From contig JAFTUF010000005.1 of the NCBI GenBank assembly GCA_017466405.1, positions 1-34,327 of the forward strand: a stretch of 34,327 nucleotides of DNA. Direction: 5' to 3'. The stretch is from Bacteroidales bacterium (GTDB taxonomy: Bacteria > Bacteroidota > Bacteroidia > Bacteroidales > F082). The notes beneath the pieces are model-generated. The model had not been told where the DNA came from. It did no database searches and saw only the letters and a list, made by a program, of their open reading frames with translations. The translations under genes were made by a program, and so were the position numbers. Shown here piece after piece: positions 23,078 through 31,284 of this stretch; the stretch's first letter is position 1, and each line of letters begins with the position of its first letter.

Positions 23078-24595
23078 TATTATAATCTTATAACTATTAT
23101 TATCGATAATCATAATATAAGTTCCACTATGAATATCTGAAATATCCATCTCATTATCGTCCAATGATAAGGATTTCTTCAATATTATCTTTCCTGTAAG
23201 ATCATATATCGTTGCGTCCGTTTTTTTCACAAGACCATTAACTTTTATATAGTCAGATGCTGGATTAGGATATACCACCATGATATTATCAGTAACTTCC
23301 TCCACGTCATCATGATATTCAAAATGAGCGACGAGTTCTACTGGCTCAGTAACTTCAAAGACATACTGAGGATTAGAAGAAATCACTATTCCGTCTTTTG
23401 TCCAGTTTTCAAATGAGTAATTTTCATTTGGGATAGCTATTGCGTAAACTGTAGATCCATGACTATATATTCCGCCACCTGAGAGAGTTCCGCCTTCTTC
23501 TGGGTTTGCCGACAGAGTAACGGTATATTCGTTAAGAACGAAGTCGGCAGAAAAATACCTGTCTGATTCTACGACGAAACTATATGTATTTTCTTCAGAA
23601 ACCACCTCATCGTTTTCTTTGAGAGCGACAAAGGTATAGCCCTCGTTTGCTGTCACTTCCAATGTACAGGTCTCTCCTTCTTGATAAGCACCAAGTCCTG
23701 AGATAGAGCCCGCCTCACTTGGATTTATCTCGGCTGAAACTTGATAATAATTAATCTGTATCAAAAACTCAACCTTGAAATGTCTGTCAGAATTCACTTC
23801 AAAGGTAAAGCTATTCTCTGTTGTAACAAGCTCATCATTCTCATAAAGTCCCACATAGTCATAGCCAGAATTTGGTGTTATCTGCAAGGTACAAGTCTCA
23901 CCTTCTAAATATTCTCCCAAGCCAGATACAGTTCCTGCAGCATCTGGTGTTATTTCAGCAGTGACCTGATAATATATCGGCATCTCTGAGAGATGAGCCA
24001 CAAGATTTCTATCAGACATCACTATGAAACTATAATTGGGTTGCTTTGTCAGAGTATCTCCGTTTTCTGTAAGAGCATCAAATTGAAAACCTTGATTTGG
24101 TGTTATCTGCACATAACAAGTATCGTATTGATTATATTCTCCGCCGCCAACCACAGTCGCTGTAGCTTCAGGAGAGAGCTCTATGCTGACATTATGTTTA
24201 TATGACTGAAAAGAGAAGACGAAAGGATCCACCACGCCGCCGATCATGGCATTTGCCTGAAAGAGAAGATGCGATTCAGGTATCATCTCCAACTCCATAT
24301 TGCGGTTATGGTCATAGCAACGGAATGTTATGCTGTCATTATATTCTCCATAAATCATGAGGAAAACATAGCTGCGATCAAAAACCTCCTCGTATTGTGT
24401 GATAACACTGCCTCGACATTCTCCTTCACAAAAGGCGCCGATCTCCAACATATCTGATTTCTGTTCAACTCCATTGAAAGAGACAACACCAATGACAGTC
24501 ATATTATTTTGATACTGATATGGATTAGGTGTCCAATAATTTGCCTTTGCCGTGAGGCCGACAAACAATAACAACAAAAAGAAAAATTTCTTCAT
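23072..24595 (-). CDS. T9SS-sorted protein with four InlB-like beta repeats
   Basis: Probably a secreted, surface-attached protein of unknown partner. The 507 residues start with a signal peptide (MKKFFFLLLLFVGLTAKA, cut before NYW). An N-terminal domain (about 20-130) contains two close Cys (CEGEC). Four repeats of about 75 residues follow (about 131-207, 208-282, 283-357 and 358-428), each with the pattern G.Y..G.TC.L.ITPN.GY seen in divergent InlB B-repeat/bacterial-repeat domains. The T9SS type A sorting domain (about 437-507) has YPNPASDYIKV and ends KIIIN. A promoter with both boxes precedes it. Confidence 0.9.
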   Translation of the reverse strand: MKKFFFLLLLFVGLTAKANYWTPNPYQYQNNMTVIGVVSFNGVEQKSDMLEIGAFCEGECRGSVITQYEEVFDRSYVFLMIYGEYNDSITFRCYDHNRNMELEMIPESHLLFQANAMIGGVVDPFVFSFQSYKHNVSIELSPEATATVVGGGEYNQYDTCYVQITPNQGFQFDALTENGDTLTKQPNYSFIVMSDRNLVAHLSEMPIYYQVTAEITPDAAGTVSGLGEYLEGETCTLQITPNSGYDYVGLYENDELVTTENSFTFEVNSDRHFKVEFLIQINYYQVSAEINPSEAGSISGLGAYQEGETCTLEVTANEGYTFVALKENDEVVSEENTYSFVVESDRYFSADFVLNEYTVTLSANPEEGGTLSGGGIYSHGSTVYAIAIPNENYSFENWTKDGIVISSNPQYVFEVTEPVELVAHFEYHDDVEEVTDNIMVVYPNPASDYIKVNGLVKKTDATIYDLTGKIILKKSLSLDDNEMDISDIHSGTYIMIIDNNSYKIIIN

Positions 24596-24630
24596 AAACT
24601 TCGTGATGTAAATATTATATTAACAGACAA

Positions 24631-24661
24631 CAAAGATACATAATTCTTGATTTATTCACAA
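24631..24661 (-). promoter_or_regulatory. Promoter of the InlB-like T9SS gene
   Basis: The minus strand has TTG, a 20-bp spacer, then TATCTTTG (24631-24638), close to the Bacteroidota consensus. The -7 box is 36 bp upstream of the ATG at 24595. Confidence 0.6.
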
Positions 24662-24681
24662 CAGTTCTTGTCAATATTTCT

Positions 24682-25371
24682 TTATGCAGAAGCGCACGCC
24701 GCTGTCGCGACGCTTATCTTAACATCTTCAATAGTTGATAAGGTCTTTCCTGCAGCCATAACCGTCGAGCCTGTTGTAAGCACATCATCGACGACCAAAA
24801 GATGTTTTCCTTTGAGACGATTCGCATCAACGACTTCAAAAATATCTTTCACATTTTCCCATCTCTCCTCACGACTTTTCTTCGTCTGCGTCGAGGTGAA
24901 TGTCTTTCTTCTGAGAGCGTCTTTCATGACAGGAATCTTCGTCTTGTCTTCAATTCCTTGCGCAATAACATAACTCTGGTTATAGCCACGCATAAATTCC
25001 TTCTTCGGATGCAAAGGAATAGGCACAATAAAATCGATGCCTTGGAACGACTCAGCCTTACTGATGCTTTCTCCTATCTGCTGTCCGAGAAAAAAGCCAG
25101 CGTCTTTGTTGCCTTCGTATTTCAGCTGATGCAGAAGATGCTGCACCTTTCCAGTCTTGCTGAAGAAAAACTCAGCCGTCACAGCATGAAAATCCACTTG
25201 TCCCCAAAACATCTGCGCCAAAGGATTCTCGGTATTATTTTCATAATGAGTCTTTGGTAAAAGATAACGACAAGAGAGACAAACCGTTTCTTCGCCTTTC
25301 ATTAAAAGATTACCGCAGGCAGGACAGACCTGAGGATAAAAGAGACTGATAAGATGGTTTAAAATTTTCAT
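24682..25371 (-). CDS. ComF family phosphoribosyltransferase-like protein
   Basis: ComF-family proteins are linked to DNA uptake in competent bacteria and have a phosphoribosyltransferase fold; the exact reaction is not established. The 229 residues start with a zinc-ribbon-like region with Cys16, Cys19, Cys31 and Cys34, then show PIPLHPKKEFMRGYNQ (117-132) and the PRPP-binding motif LLVVDDVLTTGST (191-203). Length and order are normal for the family. No competence gene is adjacent. A possible -7 box (TATTTTTG on the minus strand, 25499-25506) lies upstream beyond a heptamer array. Confidence 0.9.
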   Translation of the reverse strand: MKILNHLISLFYPQVCPACGNLLMKGEETVCLSCRYLLPKTHYENNTENPLAQMFWGQVDFHAVTAEFFFSKTGKVQHLLHQLKYEGNKDAGFFLGQQIGESISKAESFQGIDFIVPIPLHPKKEFMRGYNQSYVIAQGIEDKTKIPVMKDALRRKTFTSTQTKKSREERWENVKDIFEVVDANRLKGKHLLVVDDVLTTGSTVMAAGKTLSTIEDVKISVATAACASA

Positions 25372-25394
25372 TATGGTTTCACTTTTTTATTTTG

Positions 25395-25429
25395 GTCAAC
25401 AGACAACGGACAACAGACAACAGACATTG
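25395..25429. repeat. Intergenic heptamer array upstream of the ComF-family gene
   Basis: Five 7-bp units of the GACAACA type, in the family of the array at 46-73. They lie in the likely leader of the ComF-family gene. A small inverted repeat with AGACGT and ACGTCT ends (25451-25473) follows. Confidence 0.65.
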
Positions 25430-25551
25430 TCCACAATTGTAAGAACAATTAGACGTAGCGCATCACAACGTCTTTATATAGTTTAAAGTAATTTCATGCA
25501 AAAATACAAATAACAACCTTAACTTATTAGAAATTAACAATTTTTAACATT

Positions 25552-26040
25552 TCAGAGAATCATGCTTTCAAGATACCTCTTATCAAATTGGACATATTGG
25601 CCGTCAATGTAGTTAATAATCTCTCCTTCGTGATCACAGAGTATCATTATCGGCATATAGTTTACGTCTTTGAAGTTCTGGAAGACATTCTTTAAAATCC
25701 TATTAGCCGTCACCTTGTCAACTATTCCACCAACCGAAGGAAGAATCACTGGAGAATATCTCATTATGTCTTCATTATTCTTTATCTTGCCTGCCGCATC
25801 GAAGAATATAGTTATGCATCCGACATTATCATAATTCGCATCGATAATAGGCGCCATTTTATTTTCGAAAACTCTAGAACAAGGTCCGCACCAATGCGCT
25901 CCAACATAGATGACCGTATAACCATTAGATTCGATGTTCTTTCTCATGGTCTCGACCAATTTAGCATCTTTCACAGAATCGTTGCCTCCACATGAAGTAA
26001 GCAACAGTAACATAATAAATAATTTTAGTTTAGAGTTCAT
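25552..26040 (-). CDS. Thioredoxin-like lipoprotein
   Basis: Probably a periplasmic thiol-disulfide oxidoreductase. The 162 residues begin with a lipoprotein signal (LLTSC, Cys17) and carry a CGPC active site (Cys51-Cys54) in HWCGPC within a thioredoxin-like fold. The cis-Pro region is likely around PVILPS or NYMPIMIL. No DsbD or TlpA partner is next to it. It stands apart from the upstream ECF pair, separated by a GAGACG hairpin, so co-regulation is not shown. Confidence 0.87.
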   Translation of the reverse strand: MNSKLKLFIMLLLLTSCGGNDSVKDAKLVETMRKNIESNGYTVIYVGAHWCGPCSRVFENKMAPIIDANYDNVGCITIFFDAAGKIKNNEDIMRYSPVILPSVGGIVDKVTANRILKNVFQNFKDVNYMPIMILCDHEGEIINYIDGQYVQFDKRYLESMIL

Positions 26041-26072
26041 GTTTTTGAAATTTTAAGGTTTTGAAGTCTGGT

Positions 26073-26127
26073 AGAGACGTATCAATTACACCTTTGAAAA
26101 TAAATAACATGTAATTGCTGCGTCTCT
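26073..26127. repeat. GAGACG dispersed hairpin element, copy 2
   Basis: Arms AGAGACGTATCAATTACA and TGTAATTGCTGCGTCTCT surround a loop with GAAAATAA. It is almost identical to the copy at 5287-5343, including the flanking GGT. It lies between the membrane protein gene and the thioredoxin-like gene. Confidence 0.85.
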
Positions 26128-26151
26128 TATTTAACATTCATATTTTAAAAA

Positions 26152-26718
26152 TCATTCTTTCATAAATTCCTTATATTCCTTAAAGCCTTCTTCTATTTCA
26201 TCCATCTTTCTACGATTATATCGAGAAGAAGAAATAATGATTGCAACAAATATAGCATTCTTTAAAATCGAATACAACAACGGCATCCCATTACTTCTTT
26301 CCACTAATACGTCCCATACGAAAAACGATGGTAAAATCACCAGAAATGAGAACATATAGGCATTTTTAGTTTGTCTCTTATATCTAATCAAGCAGTTCTC
26401 CATTTCACAAATATTTAACATAGGACTGATAATTTTGCTCAATCTGCTCATCTCATAAAATCCCCATATTCCATACAACATACAAATTACAATAATAATT
26501 ATAGCGAAGTTCCTATATGGAAAATCATTAAAGAAAAAGAACAACAACAAACCAATCATAAGAATAAACATAAATCCTAATGCATATTGACCATCTGTAA
26601 CGACAGTTCTTACTTTTTTCTTTAACGACTTATCTATAATCTCCTGTGTTACTATCTTATGATTCGCAACTTCTTCCGACAGAATATTCCATTTTTCTTT
26701 CAATTCATCTAATTCCAT
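26152..26718 (-). CDS. Membrane protein paired with the ECF sigma factor
   Basis: Not recognised by family; its position makes it a candidate anti-sigma or sensor partner. The 188 residues have a charged N-terminus (1-40), then about four hydrophobic segments (about 45-64, 70-90, 121-139 and 145-163) and a Lys/Glu-rich tail. It starts 9 bp after the sigma gene stop, so the two genes form a unit. Confidence 0.72.
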   Translation of the reverse strand: MELDELKEKWNILSEEVANHKIVTQEIIDKSLKKKVRTVVTDGQYALGFMFILMIGLLLFFFFNDFPYRNFAIIIIVICMLYGIWGFYEMSRLSKIISPMLNICEMENCLIRYKRQTKNAYMFSFLVILPSFFVWDVLVERSNGMPLLYSILKNAIFVAIIISSSRYNRRKMDEIEEGFKEYKEFMKE

Positions 26719-26727
26719 ATCTGAGTT

Positions 26728-27198
26728 CTATTGGTTCGACATTTTTCTTAGTTTCTCTTTAATTCTGTTCAGTTTCACTGCGACATTATTTTTAGAAATA
26801 CCAACAATAGAAGCAATTTCTTCGTAATCACGTTCCTCCAGCCAAAGAAGAATTATAGCTTTTTCAAACTTATTCAAACGATTTATCAAAAGATACAATT
26901 CATCAATATAGTATTTCTTTTCTATGTCGTTATCGATGAAATCCAAATCGATAAGTGACACCTTATTGACTTTCTTGTTTTTTCTCACGTATGAAATACA
27001 AGTATTCAAACTGACTCTGTAAATCCACGTGGACATCTTACTTTCGTTTCTAAAATTTGGCAGGCTTCTCCACAGCTGTATCAGCACTTCTTGATAATAA
27101 TCTTCGAGTTCTTCTCTCGACGCATAAACATAACAGACCTTAAAAATAACGTCCTTATATCGATTTACCAACTCTGCGAACTCTTTCTTATGATTCAT
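26728..27198 (-). CDS. RNA polymerase ECF-type sigma factor
   Basis: The 156 residues carry sigma region 2 (about 12-75, with YVYASREELEDYYQEVLIQLW and STWIYRVSLNTCISYVRK) and region 4 (about 100-153, with RDYEEIASIVGISKNNVAVK). I took the ATG at 27198 (MNHKKEF) over an upstream TTG at 27225. It forms a two-gene unit with the membrane protein 9 bp downstream. It is distinct from the sigma factor at 17803-18345. Confidence 0.92.
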   Translation of the reverse strand: MNHKKEFAELVNRYKDVIFKVCYVYASREELEDYYQEVLIQLWRSLPNFRNESKMSTWIYRVSLNTCISYVRKNKKVNKVSLIDLDFIDNDIEKKYYIDELYLLINRLNKFEKAIILLWLEERDYEEIASIVGISKNNVAVKLNRIKEKLRKMSNQ

Positions 27199-27262
27199 CT
27201 CAAGCTTTTTTCCAATTAGTCGCAAGATAGTAAAAAAAATTACAAGGAGAAGAAAAAAAGTT

Positions 27263-27404
27263 TATAGTTCATAGTTTATAGTTAATAGTTTATAGTAGTT
27301 TTAAAGTTAATAGTTAGAAGTTCAAAAGTCAGTGTCAATGTCAATAGTCAATGTAACAATTTTCAACGCACTTCTCAGATTCTCAATTTCTCAAATTCTC
27401 AGGT
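27263..27404. repeat. Cluster of three short tandem arrays
   Basis: Heptamers of the TATAGTT type (27263-27297), 6-7-bp GTCAATG-like units (27329-27354) and four octamers of the TCTCAATT type (27373-27404) fill the gap between the divergent sigma factor and nitroreductase genes. Confidence 0.75.
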
Positions 27405-27416
27405 TTAAAAAAATAT

Positions 27417-27424
27417 TATCTTTG
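27417..27424 (+). promoter_or_regulatory. -7 box for the nitroreductase gene
   Basis: TATCTTTG lies 18 bp before the ATG at 27443 and right after the octamer array. No clear -33 TTTG was seen. Confidence 0.5.
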
Positions 27425-27442
27425 CCTAAAATAAATTTTATC

Positions 27443-27982
27443 ATGGAAAAATTCATAGAGTTATTAAAACATAGACGCAGCTGTCGTCATTTCACCGACG
27501 AGGCTATTGACAAAGAATCTATTGACATTATCTTAAAAGCCGCTTTGATGTCGCCTTCGGGGCATCGTCTCACTCCGTGGGAGTTTGTCGTCGTTGAAGA
27601 CAAGGAGACTCTCAAGGCATTATCGGTGTGCAAGGCTGCCGGCGCTACTTTCATCGAGAACGCTGCTGCTGCTATTGTCGTCATCGCCGATACCACAAAG
27701 TCTGACGTCTGGGTCGAGGACTGCTCCATCGCGAGCGTCAATATGCAACTCGCAGCAGAGGATTTAGGTCTCGGCAGCTGCTGGGTTCAGATTCGTCTCC
27801 GTAAAGACAATGAGGGCAATGACGCCATCGACAACGTAAAATCATTGCTCGGCATACCAGAACAATATTCGGTGCTTTCGATGGTCGCTTTAGGTCATAA
27901 GGGACGCGAGTCGAAGCCTTTCGACGAAAGCAAATTGCAACTGGATAAGATTCACAGAGGAAGGTTTGGGAATAACAATTAG
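27443..27982 (+). CDS. Nitroreductase family protein
   Basis: Flavin-dependent NAD(P)H oxidoreductase of unknown substrate. The 179 residues begin MEKFIELLKHRRSCRHF with the RRS.R.F FMN-phosphate motif (about 11-17), then PSGHRLTPWEF (about 38-48), and SIASVNMQLAAEDLGLGSCW, which is typical of the family. I took the ATG at 27443 because a -7 box lies just upstream; the open frame extends further upstream but only through repeat sequence. It is convergent with tRNA-Cys. Confidence 0.92.
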   Translation: MEKFIELLKHRRSCRHFTDEAIDKESIDIILKAALMSPSGHRLTPWEFVVVEDKETLKALSVCKAAGATFIENAAAAIVVIADTTKSDVWVEDCSIASVNMQLAAEDLGLGSCWVQIRLRKDNEGNDAIDNVKSLLGIPEQYSVLSMVALGHKGRESKPFDESKLQLDKIHRGRFGNNN

Positions 27983-27991
27983 GAAATATAG

Positions 27992-28046
27992 TAAGACACG
28001 TCAATCACACCTACGGAAATAAACAATTTGTGATTGACACGTCTTA
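27992..28046. repeat. GAGACG dispersed hairpin element, copy 3
   Basis: Arms TAAGACACGTCAATCACA and TGTGATTGACACGTCTTA, with a GGAAATAA-type loop. Relative to copies 1 and 2, AATTACA is replaced by AATCACA in one arm and TGTAATT by TGTGATT in the other, a compensatory change. It lies between the convergent nitroreductase and tRNA-Cys genes. Confidence 0.8.
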
Positions 28047-28055
28047 TAAAAACAA

Positions 28056-28080
28056 AGAGACGCCACATTGTGACGTCTCT
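28056..28080 (-). terminator. Terminator of tRNA-Cys
   Basis: A 12-bp stem (AGAGACGCCACA with TGTGACGTCTCT, one G-U) with a one-base loop and T-rich flanks on both sides, 7 bp past the tRNA 3' end. It also starts with the GAGACG motif and can work in both directions. Confidence 0.75.
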
Positions 28081-28087
28081 ATTTTTG

Positions 28088-28158
28088 AGGTACCAGACGG
28101 AGTCGAACCGCCGTACAAGGTTTTGCAGACCTCTGCCTAGCCACTCGGCCATGATACC
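28088..28158 (-). tRNA. tRNA-Cys (GCA)
   Basis: The minus strand folds as a 71-nt tRNA with a 7-bp acceptor stem (GGTATCA with TGGTACC), discriminator T as expected for tRNA-Cys, anticodon GCA in a CTGCAAA loop and a T-loop GTTCGAC. CCA is not encoded. Confidence 0.95.
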
Positions 28159-28169
28159 TTTTGCGAGTG

Positions 28170-28199
28170 CAAAGATACAACATTTTTTCAAACCACAAA
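28170..28199 (-). promoter_or_regulatory. Promoter of tRNA-Cys
   Basis: The minus strand has TTTG, an 18-bp spacer and TATCTTTG (28170-28177), ending 11 bp before the tRNA 5' end. Confidence 0.6.
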
Positions 28200-28238
28200 C
28201 ATTATTACAAAAAATTTAACAAAATAATTTTGCGGTGG

Positions 28239-28422
28239 TTTTGGTCCACGAATTAGCACGAATTGACACGAATATTCATGTTTCAAATCATATAATTCAT
28301 GGTTGTTAGTTTTGGTCCACGAATTGACGCGAATTGACACGAATGTTTTTGTATCAAATTGTATAATTCATGGTTGTTAGTCTTAGTCGCTATCTTTAGA
28401 CTTTCATCTTTAGACCTTAGAC
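28239..28422. repeat. Two diverged copies of the CACGAATT repeat plus heptamers
   Basis: Units at about 28239-28309 and 28310-28380 (71 bp) start with GGTCCACGAATT and contain CGAATTGACACGAAT, a diverged form of the array at 14731-15243 with a different right half. Heptamers of the TTTAGAC type (about 28395-28422) then run up to the folB stop codon at 28430. Confidence 0.8.
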
Positions 28423-28429
28423 TTTTATC

Positions 28430-28786
28430 TCAACTATTCATTGTCAACTCTAAGCAGACGAAGTTCATTTTTCCGCCGATAGGAGGATTCATCTTTCTAA
28501 TTTTCAATATCGCGTCTTTGACGTCAGGGAATTGTTCTTTCACTGCATTCAAGATGCGACGTCCAACATGCTCAAGAAGTTTTGATGGAATCATCATCTG
28601 CTCCTTAACGACGCGATATACTGCTGAATAATCGACAGTGTCTTCTAACTCATCAGAGACTTCCGCCTTCGAGCTATCGACGTCCATTATCAAGTCGAGA
28701 CTAAACCAAGTGCCTATCTTCTGTTCCTCTTCGAAGTGACCATGATAGGCGTAGAATTCCATGTTTTCTATTGTAATCTTTGACAT
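28430..28786 (-). CDS. folB: Dihydroneopterin aldolase (FolB)
   Basis: Converts 7,8-dihydroneopterin to 6-hydroxymethyl-7,8-dihydropterin in folate synthesis. The 118 residues match the family length and motifs: FYAYHGHFEEEQ (about 11-22), VDYSAVYRVV (about 51-60), LLEHVG (about 70-75) and a Lys in IRKMNPPI (Lys98). It starts 13 bp after the gltX stop, so the two are probably co-transcribed. Confidence 0.93.
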   Translation of the reverse strand: MSKITIENMEFYAYHGHFEEEQKIGTWFSLDLIMDVDSSKAEVSDELEDTVDYSAVYRVVKEQMMIPSKLLEHVGRRILNAVKEQFPDVKDAILKIRKMNPPIGGKMNFVCLELTMNS

Positions 28787-28799
28787 AGCTTCTTAGTCT

Positions 28800-30317
28800 T
28801 TAAGCTAGCACTTCAAGTCCTTTATCGATTCTCTTCAGCGCTTCTTCTTTACCGAGGAGCTCTAAGATTTCGTGGATATGTGGTCCTTTGCCGGCGCCGA
28901 CGAGCATCAAACGTAAGCCGTTCATGACAGGTCCCATGCCGAGTTCATTAGATGTAATCCATTCGTTGAGGACTTTTTCTATGTTTTCTGCTGAGAAGTC
29001 ATCAATACTGTTGATAAGTTCTTTTGCCATTCTCATCAACTCTGGTGAGTTTTCTTTCCAGCGTTTCTTAACAGTGACTTCGTCGTATGTCGTTGGAGCT
29101 TCGAAGAAGAAGAAACTTTGATCCCATAATTCTTTCACAAAGTTGACGCGGTCTTTAACCAAACCTGCTACTTTCACAACATAATCTCTGTCGGCTTTGA
29201 TGCCTTTTTCTGTTTCAAGCCATTGGAGATATTCCTCGCCTACTTCCTCGCTCGATTTCTTCAAGAGATATTCGTGGTTAAACCACTTTGTCTTATCCAC
29301 ATTGAAACGAGCTCCCGATTTGTTGCAGTGTTCAAATGAGAAAGCTTCGATGAGTTCTTCCATAGAGAAGATTTCCTGTTCTGTTCCTGGATTCCATCCG
29401 AGAAGAGCCAACATATTAATGAAAGCTTCTGAATAATATCCTGATTCTCTATAACCTGAAGATACCTCGCCGCTCTTTGGATCGACCCAACGAAGTGGGA
29501 ACACCGGAAATCCGAGACGGTCGCCATCGCGTTTGCTGAGTTTGCCGTTGCCGTCAGGTTTCAACAACAATGGAAGATGTGCGAACTCTGGTGCTTCCCA
29601 GCCAAATGCTTGATACAAAAGAACGTGCAATGGCATTGAAGGCAACCATTCCTCGCCACGAATCACGTGAGAAATCTTCATCAAATGGTCATCGACGATG
29701 TTAGCCAAGTGATATGTTGGCATTCCGTCTGACTTGAAGAGAACTTTGTCGTCTAATGTATTTGTGTTCACTTTGATATCGCCGCGGATGATGTCGTGCA
29801 TTCTTACCTCGTAGTTCTCAGGCATTTTAAAACGCACTGTATAAGGTACGCCCTCAGCAATCATCTTCTCTACTTCTTCAGCAGCTATTGTCAATGAGTT
29901 GCGTAAGGTCTTACGGCTTTCGGCATTATATATAAAGGTCTTCTTTTGGCTTTCAGCTTCAGCGCGATATTTGTCTAATTCTTCTGCTGTATCGAAGGCA
30001 TAATAAGCGAAACCATTAGCTATGAGTTGATCGCTGTATTGTTTATACAAAGGTTTACGGTCACTTTGTCTGTATGGACCATATTCACCGCCGACGATGT
30101 CGCTCTCATCGAATTTGATGCCGCACCAATCGAGAGATTTCACGATATATTCTTCTGCGCCTGGCACAAAACGTGTCTGGTCGGTGTCTTCGATACGGAG
30201 AATCATCTTACCGCCGTTTTTCTTAGCGAAGAGATAGTTATATAAAGCAGTCCTGACGCCGCCGATATGAAGCGGACCTGTTGGACTTGGAGCAAAACGT
30301 ACGCGTACTTCTTTCAT
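28800..30317 (-). CDS. gltX: Glutamate--tRNA ligase
   Basis: Charges tRNA-Glu with glutamate. The 505 residues carry the class I synthetase signatures: [11 protein letters not shown] (10-20, HIGH box) and KLSKRDG (259-265, KMSKS box), with IEDTD (42-46) and [10 protein letters not shown]. Full length for the family. It is first in a unit with folB. Confidence 0.97.
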   Translation of the reverse strand: MKEVRVRFAPSPTGPLHIGGVRTALYNYLFAKKNGGKMILRIEDTDQTRFVPGAEEYIVKSLDWCGIKFDESDIVGGEYGPYRQSDRKPLYKQYSDQLIANGFAYYAFDTAEELDKYRAEAESQKKTFIYNAESRKTLRNSLTIAAEEVEKMIAEGVPYTVRFKMPENYEVRMHDIIRGDIKVNTNTLDDKVLFKSDGMPTYHLANIVDDHLMKISHVIRGEEWLPSMPLHVLLYQAFGWEAPEFAHLPLLLKPDGNGKLSKRDGDRLGFPVFPLRWVDPKSGEVSSGYRESGYYSEAFINMLALLGWNPGTEQEIFSMEELIEAFSFEHCNKSGARFNVDKTKWFNHEYLLKKSSEEVGEEYLQWLETEKGIKADRDYVVKVAGLVKDRVNFVKELWDQSFFFFEAPTTYDEVTVKKRWKENSPELMRMAKELINSIDDFSAENIEKVLNEWITSNELGMGPVMNGLRLMLVGAGKGPHIHEILELLGKEEALKRIDKGLEVLA

Positions 30318-30333
30318 ATAAATTTATTTTTTG

Positions 30334-30341
30334 CAAAAATA
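30334..30341 (-). promoter_or_regulatory. Candidate -7 box for gltX
   Basis: The minus strand reads TATTTTTG, 17 bp upstream of the ATG at 30317. A TTG 16 bp further up is too close for a good -33 box. Confidence 0.4.
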
Positions 30342-30363
30342 ATATTTTTTCACTTATCAATTT

Positions 30364-30930
30364 TTAAAAAAACAGGTGTTCTATCAGTATTTTAACGCCT
30401 AACAATATAAGGATAACGCCGCCTGTTATCTCGGCAGCTTTGCTATATCTCGAACCGAAGATATTACCAATCTTGACTCCGGCGAAAGAGAACAAGAATG
30501 TGACGATTCCTATCATAATGACCGATTTCCATATATTTACCTGCATAAAAGCGAACGATACTCCTACAGCCAAGGCATCTATGCTTGTTGCTATCGCCAA
30601 AAGAAGCATCGTTTTAAATCCGGTGCAGCCGCATGAGTCGTTGCAATCGTCTTCATCTTCGGAGAGAGCTTCGCGTATCATATTTCCACCTATTAACGAC
30701 AACAAAGCGAATGAAAGCCAATGGTCGATATGAGTGATGAAATGTTCGAATTGACTTCCGAGGAAATAACCAATCAAAGGCATCAAAGCTTGGAAAGATC
30801 CAAACCATAGTCCGCAGAGCAATGCTGTTTTGAGAGAGAATTTCTTTGTTGCGAGACCTTTGCAAATGGAAGCTGAAAATGCGTCCATAGAGAGAGCTAC
30901 GCTGATACCGAGTAATGTTATTATGTCCAT
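30364..30930 (-). CDS. mntP: Manganese efflux pump MntP
   Basis: Exports Mn2+ and helps keep the metal below toxic levels. The 188 residues have six hydrophobic segments and the conserved acidic residues in SMDAFSAS (Asp16) and TSIDALAVG (Asp118), which repeat in the two halves as expected. A Cys-rich acidic loop (DDCNDSCGC, about 94-102) separates the halves. The octamer array begins 6 bp upstream of its start codon. I see no yybP-ykoY riboswitch upstream. Confidence 0.93.
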   Translation of the reverse strand: MDIITLLGISVALSMDAFSASICKGLATKKFSLKTALLCGLWFGSFQALMPLIGYFLGSQFEHFITHIDHWLSFALLSLIGGNMIREALSEDEDDCNDSCGCTGFKTMLLLAIATSIDALAVGVSFAFMQVNIWKSVIMIGIVTFLFSFAGVKIGNIFGSRYSKAAEITGGVILILLGVKILIEHLFF

Positions 30931-30936
30931 TTTTAA

Positions 30937-31073
30937 GATGCTGAGTTGCTGAGTTACTGAGATGCTAAGTTACTGAGTTGCTGAGATGCTAAGTTGCTGA
31001 GATGCTAAGTTGCTATGTTGCTATGTTATGAGACATCTCAGCACCTCAGTATCTTAGGAACTTAGAAACTTAA
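30937..31073. repeat. Long octamer array: 11 direct and 5 inverted units
   Basis: Eleven 8-bp units (GATGCTGA, GTTGCTGA, GTTGCTAT and variants, 30937-31024) are followed at 31034-31073 by five units of the opposite orientation (CATCTCAG, TATCTTAG and variants). The whole can fold into a long imperfect hairpin. It fills most of the gap between mntP and the tRNA-Pro terminator, and no gene is seen in it. Confidence 0.85.
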
Positions 31074-31094
31074 AAAAGACCTGATGGTCTTTTT
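31073..31094 (-). terminator. Terminator of tRNA-Pro
   Basis: AAAAAGACC and GGTCTTTTT form a 9-bp stem with a 4-base loop, 5 bp past the tRNA 3' end, with A and T runs on either side. Confidence 0.8.
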
Positions 31095-31098
31095 GTTG

Positions 31099-31172
31099 TC
31101 GGGATGACAAGATTCGAACTTGCGGCCTCTTCGTCCCGAACGAAGCGCGCTACCGGACTGCGCTACATCCCG
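31099..31172 (-). tRNA. tRNA-Pro (CGG)
   Basis: The minus strand folds as a 74-nt tRNA with acceptor stem CGGGATG/CATCCCG, discriminator A, anticodon CGG in a TTCGGGA loop and T-loop GTTCGAA. CCA is not encoded. Confidence 0.95.
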
Positions 31173-31187
31173 ATTTTTAATGGTGTG

Positions 31188-31195
31188 CAAAGATA
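31188..31195 (-). promoter_or_regulatory. -7 box of tRNA-Pro
   Basis: The minus strand reads TATCTTTG, 15 bp from the tRNA 5' end. No clear -33 box was seen. Confidence 0.5.
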
Positions 31196-31218
31196 CACCT
31201 TTTTTTTAGAATCTGAAA

Positions 31219-31273
31219 AATTGAAAATCTGAGAATCTGAGAAAATTTTTCAGATTCTCAGATTTTCAGTTTC
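31219..31273 (-). terminator. Octamer-built hairpin after the aldolase gene
   Basis: Two arms of about 27 bp (31219-31245 and 31246-31273), built from octamers of the AATCTGAG type and their complements, meet with almost no loop. The structure lies 11 bp past the aldolase stop codon and may terminate it. Confidence 0.65.
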
Positions 31274-31284
31274 TCAGTTTTTAT

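Noticed and set aside
27979-28191. Small open frames across the tRNA-Cys region
   Set aside because: They overlap the tRNA, its terminator and a hairpin element; there is no protein-like composition.
30931-31098. Riboswitch (yybP-ykoY type) upstream of mntP
   Set aside because: The upstream sequence is a simple octamer array and shows none of the expected conserved motifs.
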